Source of the DNA: UBA5336 sp038745855
GTDB lineage: Bacteria; Pseudomonadota; Alphaproteobacteria; Caulobacterales; Hyphomonadaceae
Direction: 5' to 3'
DNA: 64,000 nucleotides
NCBI GenBank assembly: GCA_038745855.1
Contig: JBCDLC010000014.1
Coordinates: 5,318-69,317, forward strand
Of this stretch, positions 1 to 8,056 are shown in pieces. The notes below the pieces were generated by a model, which saw only the letters and a list, made by a program, of their open reading frames with translations, made no database searches and had not been told where the DNA came from. Each line of letters begins with the position of its first letter. Position 1 is the first letter of the stretch. The position numbers and the translations under genes are program-made.

Positions 1-923
1 CGGTGATCTTGCCCTGTTACAACGAGGCGGCGTCAATCGCCGAGGTTGTGGCGGCGTTCCAGAGCGCGCTGCCAGGTGCAGCGGTCTACGTCTACGACAA
101 TAATTCCAGTGACGGCACGGCCCAGGCCGCCCGCACGGCTGGCGCCACGGTGCGCTCGGAGATGCGCCAGGGCAAGGGTCATGTGGTGCGCCGCATGTTC
201 GCCGATGTGGAGGCCGACATCTACGTCATGGCCGATGGCGACGGCACCTATGACGCCTCCATGGCGCCAACGCTTGTGGAACTGCTCATGAAGAACCAGG
301 TCGACATGGTGGTTGGCACGCGGGCGGATGTGACAAAGGATGCGGGGCGCGGCGGTCACGCGTTTGGGAACAAGCTGTTCAACATGGTTTACCGGCGCAT
401 GTTCGGCCGCGACTTCACCGACATTTTCTCGGGCTACCGAGTGTTCACGCGGCGGTTTGCAAAATCCTTCCCGGCGGTGTCTTCGGGGTTCGAGATCGAG
501 ACGGAAATGTCTGTGCATGCAAGCCAGCTCGGCTTGCCGGTTCTGGAACGACCAACCGTCTATGGTGTGCGCGGCGAGGGCTCCGAGAGCAAGCTGAAGA
601 CATTCAGAGATGGGTTCCGGATTTTGGGCATGTTTGCTGTGCTGGCGAAGGAAACGCGGCCCTTGGCCTTCTTCGGAGCGATTGGATTGGGCCTTGTGAC
701 GGTGGCGCTTCTCCTATCCGCACCGTTGGCGCTGACCTATTTCCAGACTGGAGAGGTTCCGCGCTTCCCAACGGCGATCCTGTCAACGGGTATTGTGATC
801 ACAGGCGTGATTTCAGCGGTGTGCGGGTTGATCCTCGACAGCCTGGCGCGTTCGCGGATCGAACAGAAGCGGCTGGTCTACCTGTCCTATCCGCCGCTTG
901 GTGGGACGAGGTCGGCAGAGTAG
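1..923 (+). CDS. Family 2 glycosyltransferase, membrane-anchored (5' end outside window)
   Basis: The frame is already open at the window edge and begins inside the conserved N-terminal motif VILPCYNEA, so the true start lies just upstream. The visible part has a GT-A nucleotide-sugar fold: DNNSSDGT near residues 32-39 and the acidic metal/sugar-nucleotide motif ADGDGTYD near 77-84. Two hydrophobic segments near the C-terminus (about 220-245 and 257-280) suggest membrane anchoring, as in dolichol/undecaprenyl-phosphate sugar transferases and related enzymes. It probably transfers a sugar from an activated donor to a lipid carrier or surface polysaccharide. The sugar-phosphate phosphatase gene 60 bases downstream on the same strand fits surface-glycan work. 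The exact donor and acceptor cannot be read from sequence. Confidence 0.85.
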   Translation, partial: VILPCYNEAASIAEVVAAFQSALPGAAVYVYDNNSSDGTAQAARTAGATVRSEMRQGKGHVVRRMFADVEADIYVMADGDGTYDASMAPTLVELLMKNQVDMVVGTRADVTKDAGRGGHAFGNKLFNMVYRRMFGRDFTDIFSGYRVFTRRFAKSFPAVSSGFEIETEMSVHASQLGLPVLERPTVYGVRGEGSESKLKTFRDGFRILGMFAVLAKETRPLAFFGAIGLGLVTVALLLSAPLALTYFQTGEVPRFPTAILSTGIVITGVISAVCGLILDSLARSRIEQKRLVYLSYPPLGGTRSAE

Positions 924-983
924 CAAGCATGCCTGGAGTAGGGGCCGGTTGCATGGTTCGGGGCGTGCGGTAGGCTCAATCCC

Positions 984-1517
984 ATGGCCCTGCGTGATCA
1001 TCGCCCTGCCCTCTTCCTCGACCGTGACGGCGTGATCAATGTGGACCGGGGCTACGTTTCGACGGTGGAGGCGTTCACGTTCATCGAGGGCGCTGCGGAC
1101 TGTATCCGGACGTTCAAGGAACGGGGATGGTTTGTCTTCGTCGTGACCAACCAATCGGGGATCGCCCGGGGGCTTTATACCGAGGCCGACATGTTTGCCC
1201 TGCACGAACACATGCAGGCCGTTCTGGCGGCGGATGGGGCTGACATCGACCGGATCTACCATTGTCCGTACCATGAAGAAGGTGAGATCGCGGCCTATCG
1301 GAAAGACAGTATCGACCGCAAACCAAGGCCGGGAATGTTGCTGCAGGCGATGGCGGACTTCCCGGTGATCCGTGAGCAGAGCTTCCTGATCGGTGACAAA
1401 CAGACCGATATCGAGGCTGCCCATGCGGCCGGTGTCGGCGGGTTCCTGTTCCGGGGCGGCAACCTTGGAACGTTTGCGGAATGGGCCTTGGCGGCCTTTG
1501 AGGACGGCGCGCGTTAA
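984..1517 (+). CDS. HAD-IIIA phosphatase, GmhB-like (heptose bisphosphate phosphatase family)
   Basis: This 177-residue protein is a HAD-superfamily histidinol-phosphatase-type enzyme. The DxD nucleophile motif LFLDRDGVIN is at 11-20, the VTNQSG motif II near 53, and the late acidic motif GDKQTDIEAA near 137. It resembles D-glycero-D-manno-heptose 1,7-bisphosphate 7-phosphatase, which removes one phosphate during ADP- or GDP-heptose synthesis for surface glycans. The zinc loop of classical GmhB is incomplete: CPYH is present, but the second Cys pair is replaced by residues leading to RKPRPGM, as in a zinc-less subgroup. It follows a glycosyltransferase by 60 bases on the same strand. Substrate is inferred; another sugar bisphosphate is possible. 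Confidence 0.8.
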   Translation: MALRDHRPALFLDRDGVINVDRGYVSTVEAFTFIEGAADCIRTFKERGWFVFVVTNQSGIARGLYTEADMFALHEHMQAVLAADGADIDRIYHCPYHEEGEIAAYRKDSIDRKPRPGMLLQAMADFPVIREQSFLIGDKQTDIEAAHAAGVGGFLFRGGNLGTFAEWALAAFEDGAR

Positions 1518-1564
1518 AGCAAAATGTGAAGCGGCGGCCTGGCATGGAATACATAACCAGAGCT

Positions 1565-3079
1565 TTAGTGGGGCTCATCCTCGGGGGCGGGAAAGTCCGG
1601 GTGGGATGGCATGCGTTCCGCTGCGCCCATGAGCAGCAGGATCCAGATGCGCATATTGAGCGCTTTGTCGCCCGGGTCGCCTGAGTTTTCGACACGCGCT
1701 TGCAGGCTCGAAAGGCGCTCTGCGAACTGGTTTCGGAGCACATCGAGGTCTGACAACTTGAGGCTTGGCGCGGTTTCGCTGGCGGGCTCGCCGGCGCTTT
1801 CGAGCACGGCACGCATGGCCTCGATCTCGCGGTGACGCCGGTCCGCTGCGCTGTCCCAGGCTTCGCCGGCCATGACTGCCATGAGGCCCGAGACGGCGGT
1901 GTGGCCGCCGGCATAATGACCCTCGAGTTGGGGGGTGACTTCGGTGACGAGTTTGCGCCCGATCCGGTCGAGGATCAGACCTGTGCCCGAAAGGGGCGCG
2001 GGTTCTTTCGGGGTTTCTTCGCTCGGCAGGTCGAGGCCGAACTTTGGTGCCAGGCGGGAGGCGATGGTCAGCTCGTGGGCGGCATGGGTGAACCAGCCCG
2101 ACCAGGCCAGGATGGGGTCGTCATTGTCGCCCTGGATAAAGGCGTGGGCGGAGCTGATCCAGATGCCGATGGCTTTCACGTGGGAGAAGATCGACCACCA
2201 TTCGAAAGCGGCGGGATCGAACTGGCAGCCGGATGCCGCTTGCCAGGCCGCCAGCGCGTCGGGCCATGGGAGGTAGCCGGCGGCGCGTTCAGTGTCGTTG
2301 TTGCACCAGAGCGGATCGGTGGCCCAGGCGAGGTCTTCGTATGGGTCGCCGATATGAGCCATTTCCCAATCGAGCAGGGCATTGATCTTGCCGGCGCCGT
2401 CGTGGAGGAAATTGCCTGAGCGGTAGTCGCCATGGACGATGGAAAGCCGCTGGGCCGGGGGTGGCGGGTTGGCTTTCAGGTAGCGGATTGCGGCCTCTGC
2501 AATGGGCTCGGCGCGCTGGGCCTTGCTGCGGATTTCAGTGGCCCAATAGTCGAGTTCGCGGCGCCAGCAGAGAGCGGGATCAGGGATATCTGTCACCGCG
2601 GCGAGAGGAGACCCCTCGGCAGGGACCCGTGCGATCGTGCCCAGGTGGCGGAAGAATTGGCGGCCGATCTCTGTGCGGTGGGGTTCGACATCCTCGATGC
2701 GGAAGGGGTTCAGCGCCTCGCCGCCGTCAATCCGTTCCATGATGAAGAAAGGCGCGCCAAGGGCGGCGTCCCCGGTTTCCAGGAAGAGGGCCTGGGGCAC
2801 CGGCAGGTCTGTGCCTGCCATGGACTGGATGGCGGCGAATTCGATCTTGCGGTCGGTGTCGATGAGGCTGCCGGCGGGGTCACGTCGGAGGATGAGGCCT
2901 TTTTCCGTGCGGGCGCCGTTCTCCGTGAACTGGACATCGATGGCGTAGGTTTCCCGGCTGGCGCCGCCATGGATGCGGACGAGGCTCAAGAGCGTGGGAT
3001 CGGTTACGCCCTGCCAGTTCGCGTCGAGGTAGCGGGTGATCGCCTCCGCGAGGCCCGTGTCGTCGATCTGGCCCGTCAT
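1565..3079 (-). CDS. Phosphotransferase-family protein (APH/ACAD10-like kinase fold) with DUF6285-type C-terminus
   Basis: The 504-residue protein has an aminoglycoside-phosphotransferase/choline-kinase fold. HGDYRSGN at 216-223 is the catalytic loop and the DWE at 237-239 carries the metal-binding Asp. RIHGGASRET near 35-44 matches the nucleotide-binding N-lobe. A helical extension from about 370 to the end resembles DUF6285. Relatives include ACAD10-like kinases acting on hydroxyacyl groups or small alcohols, so antibiotic resistance should not be assumed. Its start codon overlaps the stop of the upstream DUF7064-type gene (ATGA), so the two are translationally coupled and probably act together. 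Substrate unknown. Confidence 0.85.
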   Translation of the reverse strand: MTGQIDDTGLAEAITRYLDANWQGVTDPTLLSLVRIHGGASRETYAIDVQFTENGARTEKGLILRRDPAGSLIDTDRKIEFAAIQSMAGTDLPVPQALFLETGDAALGAPFFIMERIDGGEALNPFRIEDVEPHRTEIGRQFFRHLGTIARVPAEGSPLAAVTDIPDPALCWRRELDYWATEIRSKAQRAEPIAEAAIRYLKANPPPPAQRLSIVHGDYRSGNFLHDGAGKINALLDWEMAHIGDPYEDLAWATDPLWCNNDTERAAGYLPWPDALAAWQAASGCQFDPAAFEWWSIFSHVKAIGIWISSAHAFIQGDNDDPILAWSGWFTHAAHELTIASRLAPKFGLDLPSEETPKEPAPLSGTGLILDRIGRKLVTEVTPQLEGHYAGGHTAVSGLMAVMAGEAWDSAADRRHREIEAMRAVLESAGEPASETAPSLKLSDLDVLRNQFAERLSSLQARVENSGDPGDKALNMRIWILLLMGAAERMPSHPDFPAPEDEPH

Positions 3080-4182
3080 GCGTCGAGCACATCCGTCCAG
3101 CCGCTGGGGGCGTGGGGACCAATGAACAGCTGCTCGAAGCTGCCCATCCCGCGGTGTTGGTAACCGTCTTCGTCGGTCAGGATCACGTCGGACAGGGCTT
3201 GGATGTGAAGGTTTTCAGGCATCTGCCAGTGGAGTTCTGCAGGTTTCAGCACTTCCCGGACCGTGGACAGCTGTTCGCCCTGGTAGGCGCCGTGGCGCAG
3301 GGTTTCGTGTCCGTAGCCGATGCCTTTCATCAGGAACGTCGCCTTGGGAACGATGTCGACGCCCAGACCACGGCCTTCGCTATCGGTGAACGTCAGCGAG
3401 GCCCGCTCGGCGCGGCGGCTGCCTTGGACATAGGTGACGTCGGCGCGGCAGGCCGCCATCTCGCTATCCTCACCCTGGCCTGCACCGTCGCGGACGATCT
3501 TTGCCCGCGTATTCCAGCTCTGTCCGGCGCCGTCATCGTTGACGTGGAAATAGACCGACCGGTCATCGAAATTCAGGGGGGTCCAGATCCAGTAGAATTG
3601 CGGCGGCTGGGCGGGTGTCAGCGGTTGGGGATCGGGGGCGCCGATGGGGCGGACACCCCAGCTCCTGTCCCGGGTCCCACGCCAGTTGCGGCCATCGATC
3701 TCGACCGTTTCCCCGTCGATGCGGAGGTGGCCTGACCAATTTCCATTCTGGGTCATCCGTGTACAGTCTATCAGCATGCGCGGGCCCTGCCGGTGGGTGA
3801 AGCGCGGCTCCTCCACCGGGAAAGCGCGGCCCTCGAACGTCACATCAAGGGCAAGGCCTTCGGTTTCCTCGAGCTTGAGCGCGATACGGTTCAGGGGCTC
3901 GATGACGGAAATCGACAGCCCGCCAACCTTCGTGTTCATCCGTTCCATGCCGAGGGGGCGCGAGAGATGGACAGAGGTCTGCACCCCGTCGCGGAGGACC
4001 GATACCGATCCGTCCATGATGTTGAGGTGGGGATAGACACCGAAGGCCGCGGCGAAGAAGACGGAGCCGTCGCTGTTGTAACCGTTGAAGAAATACCGGT
4101 CGTAGAAATTCCGGTCCGAGCCGGAATAGGCAACGGGTTCAGGTGTTTGATGGATTGGATATTCGTCCCCGGCGCTGAGCAT
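3076..4182 (-). CDS. DUF7064/DUF7065-type beta-barrel protein (lipocalin/hydroxyneurosporene-synthase-like)
   Basis: This 368-residue protein has no signal peptide or membrane segment. The sequence looks like the two-barrel DUF7064/DUF7065 family, remotely related to carotenoid-hydratase/AttH-type lipocalin folds. Recognisable blocks are the N-terminal DRYFFNGY region, a central FEGRAFPVEEPRF block, and W-rich RDRSWGVRP near two thirds of the length. GGGAGGAA lies 8 bases before the ATG and supports the start. The stop overlaps the phosphotransferase start by 4 bases. Family members often occur beside such phosphotransferases in lipid- or steroid-degrading bacteria, so a role with a hydrophobic substrate is plausible but unproven. 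Confidence 0.65.
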   Translation of the reverse strand: MLSAGDEYPIHQTPEPVAYSGSDRNFYDRYFFNGYNSDGSVFFAAAFGVYPHLNIMDGSVSVLRDGVQTSVHLSRPLGMERMNTKVGGLSISVIEPLNRIALKLEETEGLALDVTFEGRAFPVEEPRFTHRQGPRMLIDCTRMTQNGNWSGHLRIDGETVEIDGRNWRGTRDRSWGVRPIGAPDPQPLTPAQPPQFYWIWTPLNFDDRSVYFHVNDDGAGQSWNTRAKIVRDGAGQGEDSEMAACRADVTYVQGSRRAERASLTFTDSEGRGLGVDIVPKATFLMKGIGYGHETLRHGAYQGEQLSTVREVLKPAELHWQMPENLHIQALSDVILTDEDGYQHRGMGSFEQLFIGPHAPSGWTDVLDA

Positions 4183-4263
4183 TCGCGCGTTCCTCCCTCT
4201 GCGTTGGTCCTGCCCTCTCTTGGGGCGGCTACGGTGAGAGGTTTGCAGAGGGCGCGCGCCGGA

Positions 4264-4779
4264 TCAATGGCCTCTGGAGAAAAGGGTGGTCCCCATGGGC
4301 CTGTTCTGCGCCTGGCAGGGCTCAAAGATCCAACGGATTTGGCGGTCACCGTTTTCGAGGGACGCGGTGGCTGTGAGTTGGGAGCCACTGCGGACGTACT
4401 GGATCCGTTGCGGGGCGTCGTGGGCGCGGTTCAGGAACGTTGCCGACCGGTCGCCCTCTTCGGAAAGGGCGAAGGCGACAGGGGCCTGGCCGTTTGGTGC
4501 GGCAACGAGAGACCAACCGCCATCGGTCCGTCTCAAGTGAAGCTGTTCGAAAAAGACGACCTCGCCATCCCTCGTAAGCGTGTTGAAGCCGAAGAGCAGA
4601 TCGTCGCTCGCGCGGGTCCAGATTTCCTTGGTGTCTTCCGATGCGGTGTGCCAGCAGCCCTCCAGCCATGCGAAAGGCTCGGCCACTGGGGCTTCGCTAC
4701 GGGGCGCAGCGAGTGTGCATGCGGGTAAAAGCGTGAGGGCGGCGATAAGGGGCGATCGCAGGATCAGTCGCGCCTTCAG
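4264..4779 (-). CDS. DUF6265 family protein, probable lipoprotein with a non-standard start
   Basis: The conserved DUF6265 part starts with FAWLEGCWH and runs to the end, including GQAPVAFAL and the APQRIQY block. No ATG, GTG or TTG exists in frame between the upstream in-frame stop at 4849-4851 and a GTG at 4686. The frame upstream of that GTG nevertheless encodes a good lipoprotein signal: K-A-R-L-I-L-R followed by a hydrophobic run ending LLPAC. That signal begins directly after a CTG at 4777-4779, which is the start proposed here. If GTG 4686 is used instead, the protein is a 140-residue form without a signal. It lies 41 bases downstream of another lipoprotein gene on the same strand. Function unknown. 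Confidence 0.55.
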   Translation of the reverse strand: MKARLILRSPLIAALTLLPACTLAAPRSEAPVAEPFAWLEGCWHTASEDTKEIWTRASDDLLFGFNTLTRDGEVVFFEQLHLRRTDGGWSLVAAPNGQAPVAFALSEEGDRSATFLNRAHDAPQRIQYVRSGSQLTATASLENGDRQIRWIFEPCQAQNRPMGTTLFSRGH

Positions 4780-4820
4780 GTGCGGGAGACGTCTATCCGG
4801 GCCTGCACGACGGGCCGCGA

Positions 4821-5444
4821 TCAGGACGTCGCTTTGGCGGCGTCGCCGTCACGCCGGGATGTGTAGGTGGTGGTCAGCGCATCGGCGGTGGCGCTCGCCC
4901 TGTCGATGATTTCGGCGAAAGCCTCAATCGAGGTAACGGCTTCCATGTTGGCTTCGCTACGCTCGGAAACGATCTCCAATGCTTCGCGGAAGCCGCGATT
5001 GGACCGTTGGGCGCGGACGAGAGCCCTCTCAAAGGCCATGACATCTGAGCGGGCGAGTTCCACCCCTTCGCTGGCGATCAGCGCCTGGGCTTCGGCTTCC
5101 ACGGCGATCAGCCCGCCACGGGCCGATGTTGCATCGGCGGCGATGCGGGCCAGGACATCTGAAGGTATTGCTGTCCCGGCATCGATCCGGTCGGCATAGG
5201 TTCCGACAGGCTCTGCGTTATCACTGCCGCCGTTCATGAGTATCGAGGCGAGGCCAAGAATTCCAGGCGTTGTCGAGACCCAACCTTCCGCCTCAGCTTT
5301 TTCGCAGAAAAGATCGGAAGCCTGGCGCAGGGCCGATTGCTGGGCGCTTGCTTCTGCTGTGGCGGCTGTGTCAGAGGGGGTAACCGAAACCGTCGCGCAA
5401 CCTGCGAGAGAAAGACCGAGAGTCGCGACGACGACTGACCGCAT
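4821..5444 (-). CDS. Hypothetical alanine-rich lipoprotein
   Basis: This is a 207-residue protein starting at the ATG at 5444 (MRSVVVATLGLS); a GTG four codons upstream is less likely. The N-terminus is a short basic region, a hydrophobic core and the lipobox LAGC, so it should be lipidated and held at the periplasmic face of a membrane. The mature part is rich in Ala, Glu and Ser and mostly predicted helical, with one Cys near residue 50 of the mature chain. No catalytic motif is recognisable. It precedes the DUF6265 lipoprotein gene with a short gap, so the two probably share a transcript. Family not identified. Confidence 0.75.
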   Translation of the reverse strand: MRSVVVATLGLSLAGCATVSVTPSDTAATAEASAQQSALRQASDLFCEKAEAEGWVSTTPGILGLASILMNGGSDNAEPVGTYADRIDAGTAIPSDVLARIAADATSARGGLIAVEAEAQALIASEGVELARSDVMAFERALVRAQRSNRGFREALEIVSERSEANMEAVTSIEAFAEIIDRASATADALTTTYTSRRDGDAAKATS

Positions 5445-5545
5445 AATGCACACCACTTTTTATGCCGACTCCGTGCACTGTGGCTATGGAGTCGGACGCC
5501 GTCCAGCCTTTATTGGTTATTTAACAGCCGGTAAGTGAAAGAGTT

Positions 5546-6523
5546 ATGAACAAGACGACATCGCGGCGGACGCTCTATCCCAGACACGAAGCCCGCCGGA
5601 CTGGCCGGCTTCGGGTGACCGATCTCCATGAAATCTACTGGGAAGAGTCGGGCAATCCCAATGGGTTACCGGTTTTGGGACTGCACGGCGGGCCCGGTGG
5701 TGGATCCTCTCCCGAGATGCGCCGGTTTTTCGATCCTGAGCGGTACAGGATCGTGCTGTTCGACCAGCGGGGATGCGGCCGCTCCACGCCGCATTCGGAA
5801 TTGCGGGAGAATACGACCTGGGATCTGGTTCAGGACGCCGAAACGATTCGGAACATGCTGAAGATCGATCGATGGATCGTATTCGGCGGATCGTGGGGGT
5901 CGACGCTGGCGCTATCGTACGCCGTGACCCATCCAGAACGGACGCTGGGTCTTCTGCTGCGGGGGATCTTCCTGATCACGGAGGCGGAGATCCGTTGGTT
6001 TTACCAAGAAGGGGCGAGCCGGCTGTTCCCCGATAGCTATGAGCGGTATGTGGCGCCGATCCCGGAAGAGGAGCGGGGCGACCTCTTGTCAGCGTTCCAC
6101 CGGAGGCTGACCGGCGGGAACCGCGCAGAGCGGCTCACGGCGGCGCGCGCCTGGGCCCGGTGGGAGGGGGAAACCTTATCGTTGAAGGGGCCGGTTGTTC
6201 GTCCGCCGCGCTTCGATGAAGACGAGTTCGTCGATGCGTTCGCGCGGATCGAGTGCCACTACTTCAAGAACAAAGGCTTCTTCGAAGAGGATGGATGGCT
6301 GTTGAAGGCCGCGCGCGAACGGCTGGTGCGGACGCCGGGAACCATCGTGCATGGCCGCTATGACGTGATTACGCCGCTCTCATCGGCCTGGGCCCTCAAG
6401 AAGGCCTGGCCTGGGGCAGATCTGCACATCATCCCAGATGCGGGGCATTCGAGCCTCGAGCCGGGCATTGTCGACCGGCTTGTGCGGAGCGCGGACAATT
6501 TTGCAGACCGGTTCGGGGCTTGA
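5546..6523 (+). CDS. pip: Prolyl aminopeptidase (proline iminopeptidase)
   Basis: The 325-residue alpha/beta hydrolase of peptidase family S33 removes N-terminal proline from peptides, normally in the cytoplasm. The oxyanion-hole motif HGGPGGG is at 47-53, the DQRGCGRS strand at 73-80, the nucleophile elbow GGSWGS with Ser116, an Asp in the HGRYDVITP region, and the catalytic His in DAGHSS near 303. Length matches the family. GAAAGAG just before the ATG serves as a ribosome site. The gene converges with the transporter gene, with only 11 bases between stops, so there is no room for an ordinary terminator. Confidence 0.95.
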   Translation: MNKTTSRRTLYPRHEARRTGRLRVTDLHEIYWEESGNPNGLPVLGLHGGPGGGSSPEMRRFFDPERYRIVLFDQRGCGRSTPHSELRENTTWDLVQDAETIRNMLKIDRWIVFGGSWGSTLALSYAVTHPERTLGLLLRGIFLITEAEIRWFYQEGASRLFPDSYERYVAPIPEEERGDLLSAFHRRLTGGNRAERLTAARAWARWEGETLSLKGPVVRPPRFDEDEFVDAFARIECHYFKNKGFFEEDGWLLKAARERLVRTPGTIVHGRYDVITPLSSAWALKKAWPGADLHIIPDAGHSSLEPGIVDRLVRSADNFADRFGA

Positions 6524-6534
6524 CCGCCATCGCA

Positions 6535-7914
6535 TCAACCATTGGGGCCGAGTAGGCCCTCGAGGACGGGGGGCAGCGCCACGCCGTATTGGTCCTGCAT
6601 CTTATCCATGACGCCGAAGACCAGGATGAAGATCAGGGCGGCGGGCACAAGGTATTGCAGCAGAGGGCGGACCCACGCTGCGGCACCGCCGAGTTCATCC
6701 CTGATCGAAGGCAGGCTGAGCACCCATCCGGCGAAAAGCGCCACCAGGATACCGCCGAGGGGGAGGCCTATGGATCCGGTCACAAAGTCGATGTGGTCGA
6801 TCCAGGCGCCAGCGTAGACGTAGCCAATCCCGCAGAGGAACAGGATGCCGCCGAGCAGCATGGCGCCATGGGCGCGGCTGATCCACGGTTGGTCCTCGAG
6901 CCATGACACGCCCACTTCGAACAGGGAGATGGACGAGGTGAAGGCCGCAAAGAGTGCCAAGGTAAAGAACAGGCCGCCGACGATGGCGCCGAGGGCGCCC
7001 ATCTGTCCGAAAGCCACGGGCATCGTGATGAAAAACAGCCCGCCCCCTGCGCCGGGCTCGAGGCCAAACCCGAAGACAATGGGGAAGATCGCAAAACCTG
7101 CGATAAGGGCCACCATCGTGTCTGCGCTGGCAACCAGCATGGATGAGGCGGGAATGTCGGTGTCGCGCTTGAGATAGGCGCCATAGGTGATCATCAGGCA
7201 GGAGCCGACGCCGATCGAGAAGAAGGCTTGCCCCACTGCGGAGAGGAAGGTTCCGAAGCCGACCTTGGAGAAATCGGGGCTGAGGAGGAAACTCGCTGCT
7301 GCGCCAGCATCGCCCACGATCAGCGCGAAGATCACCATGCCAAGAAGCATCAGGAAGAAGACAGGCATGAGGATGGAGGCGGCCCGCTCGATACCGCTTT
7401 TCACCCCGCGGGCGACGATGAAGACGTTCAGCGCCAGGAAGGCTGCGACGAAGGCGATGATGACACCCTTGTTGTCTATGGTTTCAGCGAAATTGTTGCC
7501 CGATGCCTCGGCGTCGAACCCTTGGAAGTCGCCGGTAAAGGCCTGGGGTATGAAATTGAATACCCAGGCAGCAATCACGATGTAAAACGAGAAGATCCCC
7601 AGCGATGTCAGCGCACCGATCCATCCCATGGCGGTCCACATCGTGGATTTGCCTTCGGTCTCGGCAATGTGGCGGATACCGGAGATCGCGGAGCGCTGGC
7701 CCTTCCGGCCGATGGCGTACTCTGCCATGAGCACGGGCAGACCGAGCAGGAGGACGCAGGCCAGGTAGATGATCACGAAAGCGCTGCCGCCGTTCTCGCC
7801 AGCGGTGAAGGGGAAGCGCCAGAGGTTGCCGAGACCGACCGATGATCCAACGGCAGCCATCAGGAACCCGAACCGTGATCCCCAGTGCTCGGCCTTTCCG
7901 CTGATCGCCGCCAT
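6535..7914 (-). CDS. Sodium-dependent transporter of the neurotransmitter:sodium symporter (NSS/SNF) family
   Basis: This is a 459-residue polytopic inner-membrane protein with about 11-12 hydrophobic segments. The N-terminal WGSRFGFLMAAVGSSVGLGN stretch is the unwound TM1 that binds sodium and substrate in LeuT-type carriers, followed by NLWRFPF. Bacterial members import amino acids or related amines with sodium. Length matches the shorter 11-12 TM prokaryotic class. Substrate cannot be predicted. It stands alone on the minus strand: the upstream rodA gene ends 142 bases away, leaving room for its own promoter. Confidence 0.92.
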   Translation of the reverse strand: MAAISGKAEHWGSRFGFLMAAVGSSVGLGNLWRFPFTAGENGGSAFVIIYLACVLLLGLPVLMAEYAIGRKGQRSAISGIRHIAETEGKSTMWTAMGWIGALTSLGIFSFYIVIAAWVFNFIPQAFTGDFQGFDAEASGNNFAETIDNKGVIIAFVAAFLALNVFIVARGVKSGIERAASILMPVFFLMLLGMVIFALIVGDAGAAASFLLSPDFSKVGFGTFLSAVGQAFFSIGVGSCLMITYGAYLKRDTDIPASSMLVASADTMVALIAGFAIFPIVFGFGLEPGAGGGLFFITMPVAFGQMGALGAIVGGLFFTLALFAAFTSSISLFEVGVSWLEDQPWISRAHGAMLLGGILFLCGIGYVYAGAWIDHIDFVTGSIGLPLGGILVALFAGWVLSLPSIRDELGGAAAWVRPLLQYLVPAALIFILVFGVMDKMQDQYGVALPPVLEGLLGPNG

Positions 7915-8056
7915 CGCCTTACTCCCGACTGTCCTTTGTCCGGCCCGTATTCGGCCGATATCCGACCCGAACCCTGTTTAGCCCGGACGTTAAACGGATT
8001 TCCATGAAAAGCGAGCCATGCACTGTGCGAGCCAGTTTGGCGGCTGAAGGCGTTGC

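Noticed and set aside
1565..3079. Possible aminoglycoside resistance gene
   Set aside because: The kinase fold is shared with many metabolic kinases; the DUF6285 tail and DUF7064 partner point away from resistance.
3793..4728. 311-residue plus-strand frame
   Set aside because: Antisense across two genes with clear family signatures; Gly/Arg/Glu composition typical of spurious frames.
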